Source of the DNA: an uncultured Duncaniella sp. | GTDB taxonomy: Bacteria; Bacteroidota; Bacteroidia; Bacteroidales; Muribaculaceae | Direction: 5' to 3' | Assembly: GCA_910577255.1 (NCBI GenBank) | Contig: CAJTMH010000004.1 | Location: 186,001 to 250,000, forward strand | DNA length: 64,000 nucleotides | Shown here: positions 25,388 to 33,764 of the stretch, in pieces | How positions within the stretch are numbered: position 1 is the first letter of the stretch | Layout of the letters: every line of letters begins with the position of its first letter | Notes under the pieces: generated by a model | Told to the model about the DNA's origin: nothing | Databases searched by the model: none | Seen by the model: only the letters and a program-made list of their open reading frames with translations | Position numbers and translations under genes: made by a program

Positions 25388-26569
25388 ATGCCAGCCACCA
25401 CACCCACTCCACAGGAGCAACCCCAGGACACCATGACATGCCACAGGGCTTTCACCATCGGGCTGCCTAAATGTGACAATCCGGCCGAACGCCGGTTTCC
25501 GATAACCCCCGAGGCTGCAGGTCAGCTTATCGACCGCGGATTCCGCATAAAGATGCAGGAGGGGGCGGCCGACTGCATCCACTACACCGACAACCAATAT
25601 CTCCGGGCCGGAGTGAGCGTAGGCACACGAGAGGAATCCCTGGCATGTGATATAGTAATACATCTCGCCCCACCCGAAGCAGCCGATGTGCGCAAAATGC
25701 GACGTGGAGCCATGCTCCTTACCCTTCTTCATCCTGCCAACCAGGACCTTATGGCTGTGAAGGAACTGCTGCGACGACACATCATATCCATAGCCGTGGA
25801 CCTTATCGAAGATGAGCGCGGTTGCACTCCGTTTGCCGACATTCTGGCCGAAATCGACGGCCGTGCGGCTGTGGCCATGGCCTCGTCACTTCTGGCTGAC
25901 TCGCAGCGCGGCAAAGGGATACTTCTCGGCGGCGTGGCAGGCATAGTCCCCTGCGAGACACTCATAATAGGATCCGGCATAGCGGCCTGCGCCGCTGCAC
26001 GTTCAGCTGTAGGACTTGGCTCTATGGTAAGGATGTATGACAACGACATTTACTCGTTGCGACGCGCCTCGATGGAACTCGGCCCATGGGTAATCACATC
26101 TTCGCTCCACCAACGCACTCTCGACAACGCCCTCCGGTCAGCCGACGTGGTGGTGGTGAGCAGGACACGCGAGCCATTCAGCATTGACCGCGAAGGGGTG
26201 AGCGCCATGAAACGCGGCGTGCTCGCCTTTGACCTCGCTTCGGACGACGGCTCCGCTTTTCCATCGATGACTCCGGTTGACCTCGCCCAGGCCTCGGCCA
26301 TAGAGAGCTCGGCCAAAATAGACAACCGCATCTGCTTCATCCATGCAGGATGTGCCGTGGCCCGCACGGCGGCGATGGCTCTTAGCAACACGTTCCTCAC
26401 CCTCATGTCGGGCATAGTGACATGCGAAGGGGTAAGCAATGCCCTCAAACTCCTGCCGGGAATGCAGAAAGCGACATTCACATTCTTCGGCAAGATCGTC
26501 AACCCCCACATCGCCGCACGTCTCGGTATGCGCAATGTCGACATATCCATTTATCTCACACTCTCCTGA
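25388..26569 (+). CDS. Alanine dehydrogenase / transhydrogenase-like NAD(P)-binding protein
   Basis: The product is 393 residues with the two-domain layout of the alanine dehydrogenase/PNT family. Seen: Arg36 in AERRFPITP, His115 in TLLHPANQ, the dinucleotide loop IIGSGIAACAA (193-203), AVGLGS and an Asp in FDLASDDG. By my alignment the position of the family's substrate lysine (Lys75 of classical enzymes, in KEP) is Ala94 here (HLAPPE, 92-97). The gene may therefore not be a true alanine dehydrogenase. A Met at residue 16 could also be the start. It follows aroK by 15 bases. Confidence 0.72.
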   Translation: MPATTPTPQEQPQDTMTCHRAFTIGLPKCDNPAERRFPITPEAAGQLIDRGFRIKMQEGAADCIHYTDNQYLRAGVSVGTREESLACDIVIHLAPPEAADVRKMRRGAMLLTLLHPANQDLMAVKELLRRHIISIAVDLIEDERGCTPFADILAEIDGRAAVAMASSLLADSQRGKGILLGGVAGIVPCETLIIGSGIAACAAARSAVGLGSMVRMYDNDIYSLRRASMELGPWVITSSLHQRTLDNALRSADVVVVSRTREPFSIDREGVSAMKRGVLAFDLASDDGSAFPSMTPVDLAQASAIESSAKIDNRICFIHAGCAVARTAAMALSNTFLTLMSGIVTCEGVSNALKLLPGMQKATFTFFGKIVNPHIAARLGMRNVDISIYLTLS

Positions 26570-26599
26570 TTCATCCACCCTCACAACCCGAACCAACAG

Positions 26600-27241
26600 A
26601 TGGCCCCGAGAAAAAAATTTTACGTGGTATGGAACGGATTTGCCACCGGAGTCTTCGACTCATGGGAGGAATGCCAACTTCAGACCAAAGGTTATCCCAA
26701 CGCCAAATATAAGAGTTTCAATTCGCAGGAGGAAGCTATCGAAGCCTATCGCGGCGACCCGGAGGACCTCGACATCCTCAAATCCATAGCTTCGCACAAA
26801 GATGTCCATGTGAATTACGACGCTTTTCCTGAGATAAACCAGGATTCACTCGCCGTGGACGCGGCATGCTCGAAGAATCCGGGTCCGGTGGAATACCAGG
26901 GTGTCTGGGTGCGCACCGGTGAACGCATTTTCCATGCAGGACCTTTTGCCGACGGGACAAATAACATCGGTGAATTCCTGGCGCTCGTCCATGGGCTTGC
27001 CCTGCTGAAGCAGCAAGGGAGGCCTCACACTCCAATCTACACCGACTCACGCACCGCACGCGCATGGGTACGTAATCGCCAACTAAAGACAACCCTGACA
27101 CCAACCGACAGCAACGCGCAACTATTCGCCATGGTAAAGCGCGCGCTTAACTGGCTGCGCGAGAACGAAATCACCAATCCGATCCTCACCTGGGACACTC
27201 CGGTGTGGGGCGAAATCCCCGCAGACTTCGGACGCAAGTGA
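26600..27241 (+). CDS. rnhA: Ribonuclease HI with N-terminal viroplasmin domain
   Basis: The product is 213 residues. Residues about 4-55 form a caulimovirus viroplasmin-type hybrid-binding domain (KFYVVWNGFATGVFDSWEEC and YKSFNSQEEA). The RNase H domain follows with the catalytic acids in SLAVDAAC, IGEFLAL, YTDSRT and, near the end, the Asp of FGRK-adjacent PADFGRK. The enzyme removes RNA from RNA-DNA hybrids. This domain pair is usual for Bacteroidetes. It converges on rpsA across a strong terminator. Confidence 0.93.
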   Translation: MAPRKKFYVVWNGFATGVFDSWEECQLQTKGYPNAKYKSFNSQEEAIEAYRGDPEDLDILKSIASHKDVHVNYDAFPEINQDSLAVDAACSKNPGPVEYQGVWVRTGERIFHAGPFADGTNNIGEFLALVHGLALLKQQGRPHTPIYTDSRTARAWVRNRQLKTTLTPTDSNAQLFAMVKRALNWLRENEITNPILTWDTPVWGEIPADFGRK

Positions 27242-27327
27242 CCACATCTCCCCTCGGCGGGATGATAAAACCAAACACTTCCTGCTAAGTAGCCGTATCC
27301 TAACCCGACTTCCGGCTAAATAAAACG

Positions 27328-27360
27328 AGAGAGGCCATGTCATTGTGACATGGCCTCTCT
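27328..27360. terminator. Bidirectional terminator between rnhA and rpsA
   Basis: Perfect 15-base arms (27328-27342 and 27346-27360) surround a three-base loop. AAAA precedes the stem and GTTT follows, so it can serve both converging genes. Confidence 0.85.
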
Positions 27361-27413
27361 GAGTTTCGATGACAGACGGTCACTTTTCAATGACGCGTCA
27401 TGCTCTTGTATGA

Positions 27414-29204
27414 TTACTTACCAGCGAGCTTCTGCTTGAGTTCAGCAAGAGCTTCGAGGTCGCCAAGAGTGGTCTTTTCGAGCGGAGTAGTGAGAGCGGG
27501 AGCTTCTTCACGACGGTTGCCGCCACGACGGTTGCCAGCCTTCTTGGGAGCTTCGGCACGTTCACCCTTCTGCTCATCTTCGAAGATGCGGCTGTGAGAA
27601 AGGATGATGCGCTTAGAATCCTTGTTGAATTCGATAACCTTGAAGTTGAGCTTTTCGTCAACCTGGGCACGGCTGCCGTCTTCCTTCACGAGATGCTTGG
27701 GAGTAGCGAAGCCTTCAACACCGTAGGGAAGTGCGATCACAGCACCCTTCTCTACCATCTCAACGATGGTACCTTCGTGGATTGAACCGACGGTGAATAC
27801 TGTTTCAAATACGTCCCAGGGATTCTCTTCGAGCTGCTTGTGGCCGAGAGAGAGACGACGGTTGTCCTTGTCGATTTCGAGAACCTGAACATCGATGTCG
27901 GCACCGATCTGAGTGAATTCAGAAGGATGCTTAACCTTCTTGGTCCAAGAGAGGTCGCTGATGTGGATGAGACCGTCTACGCCCTCTTCGATTTCAACGA
28001 ATACGCCGAAGTTAGTGAAGTTGCGCACTTTGGCAGTGTGCTTGCTGCCGACGGGGTATTTGGTTTCGATGTTTTCCCAAGGATCGTTCTTGAGCTGCTT
28101 GATGCCGAGTGACATCTTGCGGTCTTCGCGGTCGAGAGTGAGGATAACGGCTTCGATTTCGTCGCCAACCTTCATGAAGTCCTGAGCAGAGCGGAGGTGC
28201 TGGCTCCATGACATTTCGCTAACGTGGATAAGACCTTCTACGCCGGGAGCGATTTCAACGAATGCGCCATAGTCAGCCATAACGACAACTTTACCCTTAA
28301 CCTTGTCACCAACCTTGAGGTTAGCGTCGAGGGCATCCCAGGGATGGGGCTGGAGCTGCTTGAGACCGAGAGCGATACGCTTCTTTTCGTCGTCGAAGTC
28401 GAGGATAACGACGTTGAGCTTCTGGTCGAGCTGAACCACTTCTTCGGGATGGCTTACGCGGCCCCAAGAGAGGTCAGTGATGTGGATGAGACCGTCTACG
28501 CCGCCGAGGTCGATGAACACACCGTAGCTGGTGATGTTCTTGACAGAGCCTTCGAGCACCTGACCCTTTTCGAGCTTGGCGATGATTTCGCGCTTCTGCT
28601 GTTCGAGTTCGGCCTCGATGAGAGCCTTGTGGCTGACAACGACGTTCTTGAATTCTTGATTGATCTTCACGACCTTGAACTCCATTGTCTTGCCAACGAA
28701 GATGTCGTAGTCGCGGATAGGCTTAACATCGATCTGTGAACCGGGGAGGAATGCCTCGATACCGAATACGTCCACGATCATGCCACCCTTGGTACGGCAC
28801 TTGATGTAGCCCTTGATAACTTCGTCCTTCTCGAGAGCCTCGTTGATGCGGTCCCAAGAGCGGGCTGCGCGGGCTTTGCGGTGAGAAAGGATAAGCTGGC
28901 CCTTCTTGTCTTCCTGGTTTTCGATGAAGACTTCAACGGTGTCGCCAACTTTGATGTCGGGGTTGTAGCGGAATTCGCTGACAGGGATGATGCCGTCGCT
29001 CTTGTAGCCGATGTTAACCACAGCCTCACGCTTGTTGAGTGAGATGATGGTACCTTCGATTACGTCCTTGTCACGCACGGTGTTGAGCGATTCATCGTAG
29101 GTTTTGGTGAGTTCTTCGCGGGTCTTGTCACCCTTGGTTTCACCTTTTGCATAGGCTTCCCAATCGAAATCCTCGATAGGGGAGTTTTTCAGTTCTTCAG
29201 TCAT
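27414..29204 (-). CDS. rpsA: Ribosomal protein S1
   Basis: The product is 596 residues with six tandem S1 (OB-fold) RNA-binding repeats. Four of them carry the clear V(D/E)GLIHI(S/T)(D/E)(L/M)SW signature (about residues 235, 320, 405 and 430 onward in sequence). S1 binds mRNA 5' regions to the 30S subunit, which matters in a group that rarely uses Shine-Dalgarno pairing. The C-terminal tail is Lys/Arg/Glu-rich. The promoter match at 29385-29392 implies a leader of about 170 bases with a 13-base direct repeat, a plausible site for autogenous control. Confidence 0.97.
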   Translation of the reverse strand: MTEELKNSPIEDFDWEAYAKGETKGDKTREELTKTYDESLNTVRDKDVIEGTIISLNKREAVVNIGYKSDGIIPVSEFRYNPDIKVGDTVEVFIENQEDKKGQLILSHRKARAARSWDRINEALEKDEVIKGYIKCRTKGGMIVDVFGIEAFLPGSQIDVKPIRDYDIFVGKTMEFKVVKINQEFKNVVVSHKALIEAELEQQKREIIAKLEKGQVLEGSVKNITSYGVFIDLGGVDGLIHITDLSWGRVSHPEEVVQLDQKLNVVILDFDDEKKRIALGLKQLQPHPWDALDANLKVGDKVKGKVVVMADYGAFVEIAPGVEGLIHVSEMSWSQHLRSAQDFMKVGDEIEAVILTLDREDRKMSLGIKQLKNDPWENIETKYPVGSKHTAKVRNFTNFGVFVEIEEGVDGLIHISDLSWTKKVKHPSEFTQIGADIDVQVLEIDKDNRRLSLGHKQLEENPWDVFETVFTVGSIHEGTIVEMVEKGAVIALPYGVEGFATPKHLVKEDGSRAQVDEKLNFKVIEFNKDSKRIILSHSRIFEDEQKGERAEAPKKAGNRRGGNRREEAPALTTPLEKTTLGDLEALAELKQKLAGK

Positions 29205-29317
29205 TAAGTAACTGTTAAAATAATTTTATCCAAGCCAACGCTCGCAAGGCCCGCGTCCATCTGCAAGAATCCGAGATAATGACAGGCGCCCGGCACAGGG
29301 CGGCTTGAAAAATTAAG

Positions 29318-29343
29318 AGGTTAATAAAATAGGTTAATTAAAT
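29318..29343 (-). repeat. Tandem 13-base repeat in the rpsA leader
   Basis: AGGTTAATAAAAT and AGGTTAATTAAAT lie head to tail (12 of 13 bases identical) within the region transcribed as the rpsA 5' leader, read as AT-rich RNA on the minus strand. Confidence 0.6.
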
Positions 29344-29384
29344 CGATCTGCACTCCCGGGCTCAACGCCTCGGAAAATGCGCTG

Positions 29385-29392
29385 CAAAGTTA
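29385..29392 (-). promoter_or_regulatory. Probable rpsA promoter element
   Basis: TAACTTTG on the minus strand matches TAnnTTTG. The only upstream TTTG is 11 bases away, closer than normal, so the second half is uncertain. Confidence 0.5.
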
Positions 29393-29517
29393 CTAATAAA
29401 TTTCAAATCCACAAGCGGTTACGCCAATGCTTTTAGGAACTGTGGCCCATCTTTCCACGTTTTTAATAAATTTAACATCTATATCTTCATCAATCGGCGA
29501 TAAATGAAATTTCTTTG

Positions 29518-29525
29518 TAATTTTG
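29518..29525 (+). promoter_or_regulatory. Probable promoter element of the 29.6 kb lipoprotein
   Basis: TAATTTTG matches TAnnTTTG and ends 44 bases before the chosen ATG. It lies downstream of an earlier in-frame ATG (29504) and so argues against that earlier start. Confidence 0.55.
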
Positions 29526-29569
29526 CACTCTCAATCCTCAGGCAACAAAACCAACACACCACAAAAGCT

Positions 29570-30043
29570 ATGAACAAGCTGCTATCACTCCTCTTCGCCA
29601 TATCTCTTCCGCTACTGAGCGGATGTGGCGACAACATGAAAAAATTCACTGTCACCCACGAAGCCGACAGTGAGGTCAGGGACATCCCTTCGGCTCGCAC
29701 CTACGTGGACAATAACACGTATATCGACATCGATGTCGATGCGCTTTCAGAACGCATCATATCAGGCGGAGGCACAGCCCAGGCCGACAGCGAGGCAGCC
29801 GAGGAGATGGCCATGATGCGCGCCGCCCTTTACAGGTTCTATTCCCATGTGGAGCTCGAGGGTGACCGCTACGTCCTCTCGGCCAAGACGGCCGAAGAGC
29901 TCAATGTGTCACAGAGGGTGTTCGATGCCCTTCGTGCCAACATGGAGGAGGTCAACGCTCAGATCAAAGCCGCCAACGAGGCCGGGGAAGCAGCCGCACC
30001 CCAGGAAATCACCGATGACTACCTCGAAGGCCTTTTGAATTGA
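29570..30043 (+). CDS. Lipoprotein of unknown function
   Basis: The start is placed at MNKLLSLLFAISLPLLSGC, a clean lipoprotein signal with Cys19; the promoter match lies inside the alternative N-terminal extension. The product is about 157 residues, acidic and helical (ISGGGTAQADSEAAEEMAMMRAA and later EEVNAQIKAANEAGEA), with no recognised motif. It is followed after 117 bases by a DUF4421-like outer-membrane protein gene on the same strand, with a TAACTTTA promoter-like site between them. The role is unknown. Confidence 0.65.
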   Translation: MNKLLSLLFAISLPLLSGCGDNMKKFTVTHEADSEVRDIPSARTYVDNNTYIDIDVDALSERIISGGGTAQADSEAAEEMAMMRAALYRFYSHVELEGDRYVLSAKTAEELNVSQRVFDALRANMEEVNAQIKAANEAGEAAAPQEITDDYLEGLLN

Positions 30044-30160
30044 TAATCCGCAATAGCCATTTCACCAAAAAGAGGGATATATTGGCATTTTTGGTAAATG
30101 TGGATTTATGGAATGACGGAAAATGCGTAACTTTACAACCCTGATTATTGCCGGCCACCA

Positions 30161-31306
30161 ATGAAGCTGTTTCCTGTAAATCGTATAATTTACCCCCTTC
30201 TATTGCTAATGACACTCGCGACGTTGCCACTTAACGCCGAGGAGGTCACCGCATGCGACAGCCTCACCACCCCCATTCCCGCCGACACCCTTCGTTCAAG
30301 CTCCACGCGCTGGATAAGACAGCTGATGGACAACAATTTCCGCATCAACGACCCGGCCATCGACTATCCACGGTTCCCGCGCTTCCTGCTCAAGGTCTAC
30401 AACTGGGGCGACCGCACCTTCAACTCCTACGACACCACCTATGTAGTGGGCACCGGCAAAAACTGGAAGCTTCAAGGCAAAAGTTACAGCTGGCTCGAGA
30501 CAGCCACCATGCTGTTTCCCCGCAACTCACGCGTCGACATGCACTCCGACCTTTACAGCGACGTAGGCGCACACCTCAGCTTCATGGCCGTGAGCGTAGG
30601 CTACATGTGGAACGTCAATGACCTCCTCCACAATCCCACTTCGCGTCACACGTTCAATTTCGATTTCACCTGCTCACGTTTCTCGGTAAATCTCCAGACC
30701 ATGTCGTCGGAGGGGGGCATGATACTCACCCGACTCGGTGACTACAATGACGGCCACAACTTCCGATACAAATTCAACGATGTGAAGATCAGCACATTCA
30801 ACATCGACGCTTATTACTTCTTCAACCATTACCGCTATTCGCAGGCTGCCGCCTACAGCTATTCGAAATATCAGCTCAAAAGCGCCGGCACACCTATCGT
30901 GGGCTTCAACTTCACAGAGCAGGACATCAGGATGGATTTCAGCTCTCTGCCCCCAACCATGCTCCAATACCTGCCGCTAAGCACACCAGATTACCGATTC
31001 CACCACAAGGACTACACCATCCTCGGCGGATATGGCTACAACTGGGTGCTCAAACCACGCCGTTGGCTCCTCAACGCGGTGGGGATGGGTGCCGTTGGCT
31101 ATAAGCGCACATACGAAGATGCCACGGACGGACGCCGCAGCATGATTGCCAATAACTACAAATTTTCGCTTTCGGGAGTATACAACCATCGTGCACTCTT
31201 CGCCGCGATGGTGGCACGGTTCAACGGCTACCTCTATTACAACTCCAATTTCACCCATTTCAATGCCTACGCCACCCTCTCGGTGATAGTAGGCATGCGC
31301 TTCTGA
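30161..31306 (+). CDS. DUF4421-like outer-membrane protein
   Basis: The product is 381 residues with a signal peptide ending near LPLNAEE. The body is rich in alternating aromatic and polar residues and ends VIVGMRF, as expected for an outer-membrane beta-barrel. The segment order (YDTTYVVGTGKNWKLQGKSY, then SDVGAHLSFMAVSVGYMW) agrees with DUF4421 proteins of Bacteroidales, for which no function is established. It converges on menA 26 bases away with only a weak GAATCA/TGATTC stem between. Confidence 0.72.
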   Translation: MKLFPVNRIIYPLLLLMTLATLPLNAEEVTACDSLTTPIPADTLRSSSTRWIRQLMDNNFRINDPAIDYPRFPRFLLKVYNWGDRTFNSYDTTYVVGTGKNWKLQGKSYSWLETATMLFPRNSRVDMHSDLYSDVGAHLSFMAVSVGYMWNVNDLLHNPTSRHTFNFDFTCSRFSVNLQTMSSEGGMILTRLGDYNDGHNFRYKFNDVKISTFNIDAYYFFNHYRYSQAAAYSYSKYQLKSAGTPIVGFNFTEQDIRMDFSSLPPTMLQYLPLSTPDYRFHHKDYTILGGYGYNWVLKPRRWLLNAVGMGAVGYKRTYEDATDGRRSMIANNYKFSLSGVYNHRALFAAMVARFNGYLYYNSNFTHFNAYATLSVIVGMRF

Positions 31307-31332
31307 CAAGCCGGGGAATCAGCCGGGGTGAT

Positions 31333-32217
31333 TCACGCACAGGCCACCGCCATGATGCAGAACCCGGCGGCATAGACAAGCATCAGCATGGCCGTCATGC
31401 CCAACAGAGGATTCAATGCGCTCCCTTTCCGCTTCACAAGCATGACATAAAGCGCGCAGTGTCCGACAAGATAAATGCCGGGCACAATCCACCACGCCGG
31501 GCTTATGGCCAGCCATTCAGGAAGTGTGAGAATCACGGCCAAAAATCCGTTCATGAGATATATCCAACCCACCGGGCCGCGGCCAAGCCTCACGGCCAAG
31601 GTGCGTTTGCCAACCACGCGGTCATCATCAGCGTCGCGGTAGTTGTTCACGATGAGCACATTGGCACCCATCAACCCTATTCCTACCGAAGCCGCGAAAA
31701 TCCACCAGGCCATCACTCCGCCCGACTCAAGCCAATAGGTCAGACACACAGGGACAATGCCGAAAAAGCAGACCACAGCCACTTCGCCGAATCCGTTGCG
31801 CGACAGAGGATATGGACCGGCGCTGTAGGCCACTACCCCGAGGGCCGTGAGCACACCCACCGGATACATCCACCAGGCGCCGTAGAGAGCCACAAGGAGA
31901 CATCCTACCACGCATGCCGCACCGAGCGTAAAGTAGGTGGCCGCTTTCATGGCTCCCGGGGTGATGTCACCCTCGGTCACGCCACGACGCGGCCCCACAC
32001 GGCCGGCCTTATCCAGTCCGGCCTTAAAATCATAATATTCGTTAGCGAAATTGGATGCTATCTGCGCCAGAAGCGCGAAAACCAGACACATCACCACCGG
32101 CTCTATCCGGAAGCGCCATGTGGCCACTCCAAGTCCGGCAGCATAAATCACACCTGCCAGCGACACCGGCAGCGTGCGCAGCCTCATGGCCTCGATCCAG
32201 CATCGGAGCATCCTCAT
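31333..32217 (-). CDS. menA: 1,4-dihydroxy-2-naphthoate polyprenyltransferase
   Basis: The product is 294 residues, an UbiA-superfamily membrane enzyme with about eight helices. The two Asp-rich Mg-diphosphate motifs are NEYYDFKAGLD (about residues 59-69) and NNYRDADDD (about 191-199). It prenylates dihydroxynaphthoate to make demethylmenaquinone, the anaerobic respiratory quinone of this group. Its start overlaps the stop of the HIT gene by four bases, so the two are translationally coupled. No other men gene lies in the window. Confidence 0.93.
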   Translation of the reverse strand: MRMLRCWIEAMRLRTLPVSLAGVIYAAGLGVATWRFRIEPVVMCLVFALLAQIASNFANEYYDFKAGLDKAGRVGPRRGVTEGDITPGAMKAATYFTLGAACVVGCLLVALYGAWWMYPVGVLTALGVVAYSAGPYPLSRNGFGEVAVVCFFGIVPVCLTYWLESGGVMAWWIFAASVGIGLMGANVLIVNNYRDADDDRVVGKRTLAVRLGRGPVGWIYLMNGFLAVILTLPEWLAISPAWWIVPGIYLVGHCALYVMLVKRKGSALNPLLGMTAMLMLVYAAGFCIMAVACA

Positions 32218-32618
32218 TCAAACATCTCGCTATATTTTGCCGCGATAGCGTCGGCAATAGCCTGCATCTCCTCGGCGGGAAGCTGCACTTTGTTCCTGAA
32301 GTTCATATCACCTTCGGTGGAGATGGGGAGGAGGTGGATATGTGAGTGGGGAACTTCCATCCCTATCACAGCCACACCGATGCGTTTGCACGGCATAGTG
32401 GCCTCGAGAGCGGCCGCCACGCGTTTGGCAAACAGCATGTAGGCCTGATACTCCTCGTCGGTGAGCTTGAAGATATAGTCAACCTCCTTGCGCGGTATCA
32501 CCAGAACATGTCCGGGCACCACCGGATTGATATCGAGAAAAGCATAGTGCTTGTCATCGGCAGCCACCTTATATGAAGGGATTTCCCCGGCGGCAATCTT
32601 GCTGAATATTGTTGACAT
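32214..32618 (-). CDS. HIT-family nucleotide hydrolase
   Basis: The product is 134 residues. The histidine triad is HSHIHLLP with His91, His93 and His95, and the N-terminal strand motif IFSKIAAGEIPSYKV is that of the Hint/PKCI branch. These enzymes cleave AMP from aminoacyl or lysyl adenylates; the physiological substrate is unclear. It lies 41 bases after greA and overlaps menA, so greA-HIT-menA form one probable operon. Confidence 0.93.
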   Translation of the reverse strand: MSTIFSKIAAGEIPSYKVAADDKHYAFLDINPVVPGHVLVIPRKEVDYIFKLTDEEYQAYMLFAKRVAAALEATMPCKRIGVAVIGMEVPHSHIHLLPISTEGDMNFRNKVQLPAEEMQAIADAIAAKYSEMFE

Positions 32619-32659
32619 GACGATAGCTGGGTTTATGGAATGGTTATCTATGGATTTTT

Positions 32660-33130
32660 TTAGAAATTGATCTCGACAATCTCAAACTTCATGAGGCCGG
32701 CGGGAACCTTGATTTCCACCACTTCGCCGAGCTTATGGCCGAGGAGACCCTGGGCGATGGGAGTGGAAGAGCCTATTTTTTTCTCCTTGAGGTCAGCTTC
32801 CGAGTCGGCCACGATGGTATACTCCATAGTCATGCCGTTGGCGGTATTTTTGATTTTCACACGGTTGAGTATCTGCACCTCCTCGTTGTTGAGTTTGCTC
32901 TCATCGATGATGCGTGAGTTGGCCACGAGATCCTTAAGCTGAGCAATCTTCATCTCAAGCATTCCCTGAGCCTCTTTTGCCGCATCATATTCAGAGTTTT
33001 CCGAGAGGTCACCCTTGTCGCGGGCCTCTGCGATGGCGGCAGATATGCGTGGACGCTCCACTGATTCCAGAAAAGCGATTTCTTCCATTTTTTTCTTGTA
33101 ACCTTCCTTGGTCATGTAAGTTATAGCCAT
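32660..33130 (-). CDS. greA: Transcription elongation factor GreA
   Basis: The product is 156 residues, typical for GreA. The N-terminal coiled-coil (about residues 8-75) carries the tip acids in DLSENSEYDAAK, and the C-terminal FKBP-like domain has the signature IGSSTPIAQGLLGHKLGEVV. GreA stimulates cleavage of backtracked RNA in RNA polymerase. A perfect promoter lies at 33269-33300, which implies a leader of about 130 bases. Confidence 0.96.
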   Translation of the reverse strand: MAITYMTKEGYKKKMEEIAFLESVERPRISAAIAEARDKGDLSENSEYDAAKEAQGMLEMKIAQLKDLVANSRIIDESKLNNEEVQILNRVKIKNTANGMTMEYTIVADSEADLKEKKIGSSTPIAQGLLGHKLGEVVEIKVPAGLMKFEIVEINF

Positions 33131-33268
33131 GGTAGTAAAGTGTTGAATTTTAATATTTTGATACTTGTAGCAAATCCGCCAAACGTAAAAAAGAAAGAAT
33201 CCCGAGGCTTGTGGCTACGAGACCCTACCGAATATCTACTTTTGGCGTCTGTCTTATTTTGGTGTATG
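33131..33268 (-). other. greA 5' leader with a closing stem
   Basis: About 130 bases are transcribed before greA if the mapped promoter is used. CGCCAAA at 33177-33183 and its complement TTTGGCG at 33241-33247 can close a 70-base domain that includes GC-rich AGGCTTGTGGCTACGAG. This could be a regulatory leader. No known riboswitch or r-protein motif was recognised. Confidence 0.4.
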
Positions 33269-33300
33269 CAAAGATACACCAAATTTTCGGTTTTCACAAA
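33269..33300 (-). promoter_or_regulatory. Promoter of greA-HIT-menA
   Basis: On the minus strand TTTG (33297-33300) is followed after exactly 20 bases by TATCTTTG (33269-33276), a perfect Bacteroides-type promoter. Confidence 0.85.
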
Positions 33301-33397
33301 TCGCCTCCGTTCCATTTAACAATTATTCACCCCGCACACCTTTTGCTCCCATTATGGCGATAATCCGGAGATGAAAGTTTAAAATCACCAATTTTCT

Positions 33398-33423
33398 GTT
33401 AAATTCAGTTAAAAATCGGGGGG
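33398..33423 (+). repeat. GTTAA-N5-GTTAA direct repeat plus G-run, site 1
   Basis: GTTAA at 33398-33402 and at 33408-33412, ten bases apart, are followed by a G6 run (33418-33423) and then directly by the first of two promoters. The same arrangement recurs at 33714 and 53754. Confidence 0.5.
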
Positions 33424-33426
33424 TAA

Positions 33427-33458
33427 TTTGAAATAGTAGAATAATAATTATACATTTG
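33427..33458 (+). promoter_or_regulatory. First tandem promoter of the 33.5 kb RNA
   Basis: TTTG (33427-33430), 20 bases, TACATTTG (33451-33458): a perfect Bacteroides-type promoter, directly downstream of the GTTAA/G-run element. Confidence 0.8.
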
Positions 33459-33471
33459 TAGATATATTTCA

Positions 33472-33503
33472 TTTGGATAGCCTAAAATGAAAATATACTT
33501 TTG
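33472..33503 (+). promoter_or_regulatory. Second tandem promoter of the 33.5 kb RNA
   Basis: TTTG (33472-33475), 20 bases, TACTTTTG (33496-33503): a second perfect promoter 45 bases downstream of the first and in the same direction. The RNA start is expected near 33510. Confidence 0.82.
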
Positions 33504-33510
33504 TAAGTAA

Positions 33511-33652
33511 ATCAACAAAATACGTAAGGAAAGGAAAGCAATCATTTTCCCGGGACTAAGAATCCGGGATTTAGTCAACAAAAAAAGACAAAAGCCAACT
33601 ATCGATTCCTCCTTTAAGTCGTTGTCGAAACGCCTTGAAGGAGGCTTTTTTT
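33511..33652 (+). ncRNA. Candidate small RNA, about 140 bases
   Basis: Two perfect promoters precede this stretch and a strong terminator closes it, with no plausible ORF between. It holds a TACGTAAGGAAAGG box (33521-33534) that recurs at 58032. It also holds two helices in interleaved order: 33548-33553 with 33564-33569, and 33554-33559 with 33571-33576. These could form a compact pseudoknot or switch. The exact 5' end is inferred from the promoter. I do not recognise the RNA family. Confidence 0.65.
33608..33652 (+). terminator. Intrinsic terminator of the 33.5 kb RNA
   Basis: CCTCCTTTAAG (33608-33618) pairs with CTTGAAGGAGG (33634-33644, one G-T pair), and seven T follow at 33646-33652. 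Confidence 0.9.
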
Positions 33653-33713
33653 ATCCTTGTCCGACCACCGTTTTTTGACGTCATCATGGATTTCAAAACA
33701 AACCTTACCATAA

Positions 33714-33740
33714 GTTAACAAAAGTTAAAAACGGGGGGGG
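33714..33740 (+). repeat. GTTAA-N5-GTTAA direct repeat plus G-run, site 2
   Basis: GTTAA at 33714-33718 and 33724-33728, ten bases apart, are followed by AAAAC and a G8 run (33733-33740), upstream of the promoter element of the second candidate RNA. Confidence 0.5.
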
Positions 33741-33764
33741 TAGTGGGGATTCGGAAATTTGTAT

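Larger units (their letters stand above)
29205..29569. other. Divergent intergenic region between rpsA and a lipoprotein gene
   Basis: It holds the rpsA leader (29205 to about 29380), two promoter matches facing opposite ways and a tandem 13-base AT-rich repeat at 29318-29343. No coding potential was seen. Confidence 0.7.

Noticed and set aside
31459..32442. A 327-codon open frame on the plus strand across menA and the HIT gene
   Set aside because: It spans two clear minus-strand genes and their overlap, and its composition is that of antisense to a membrane protein.
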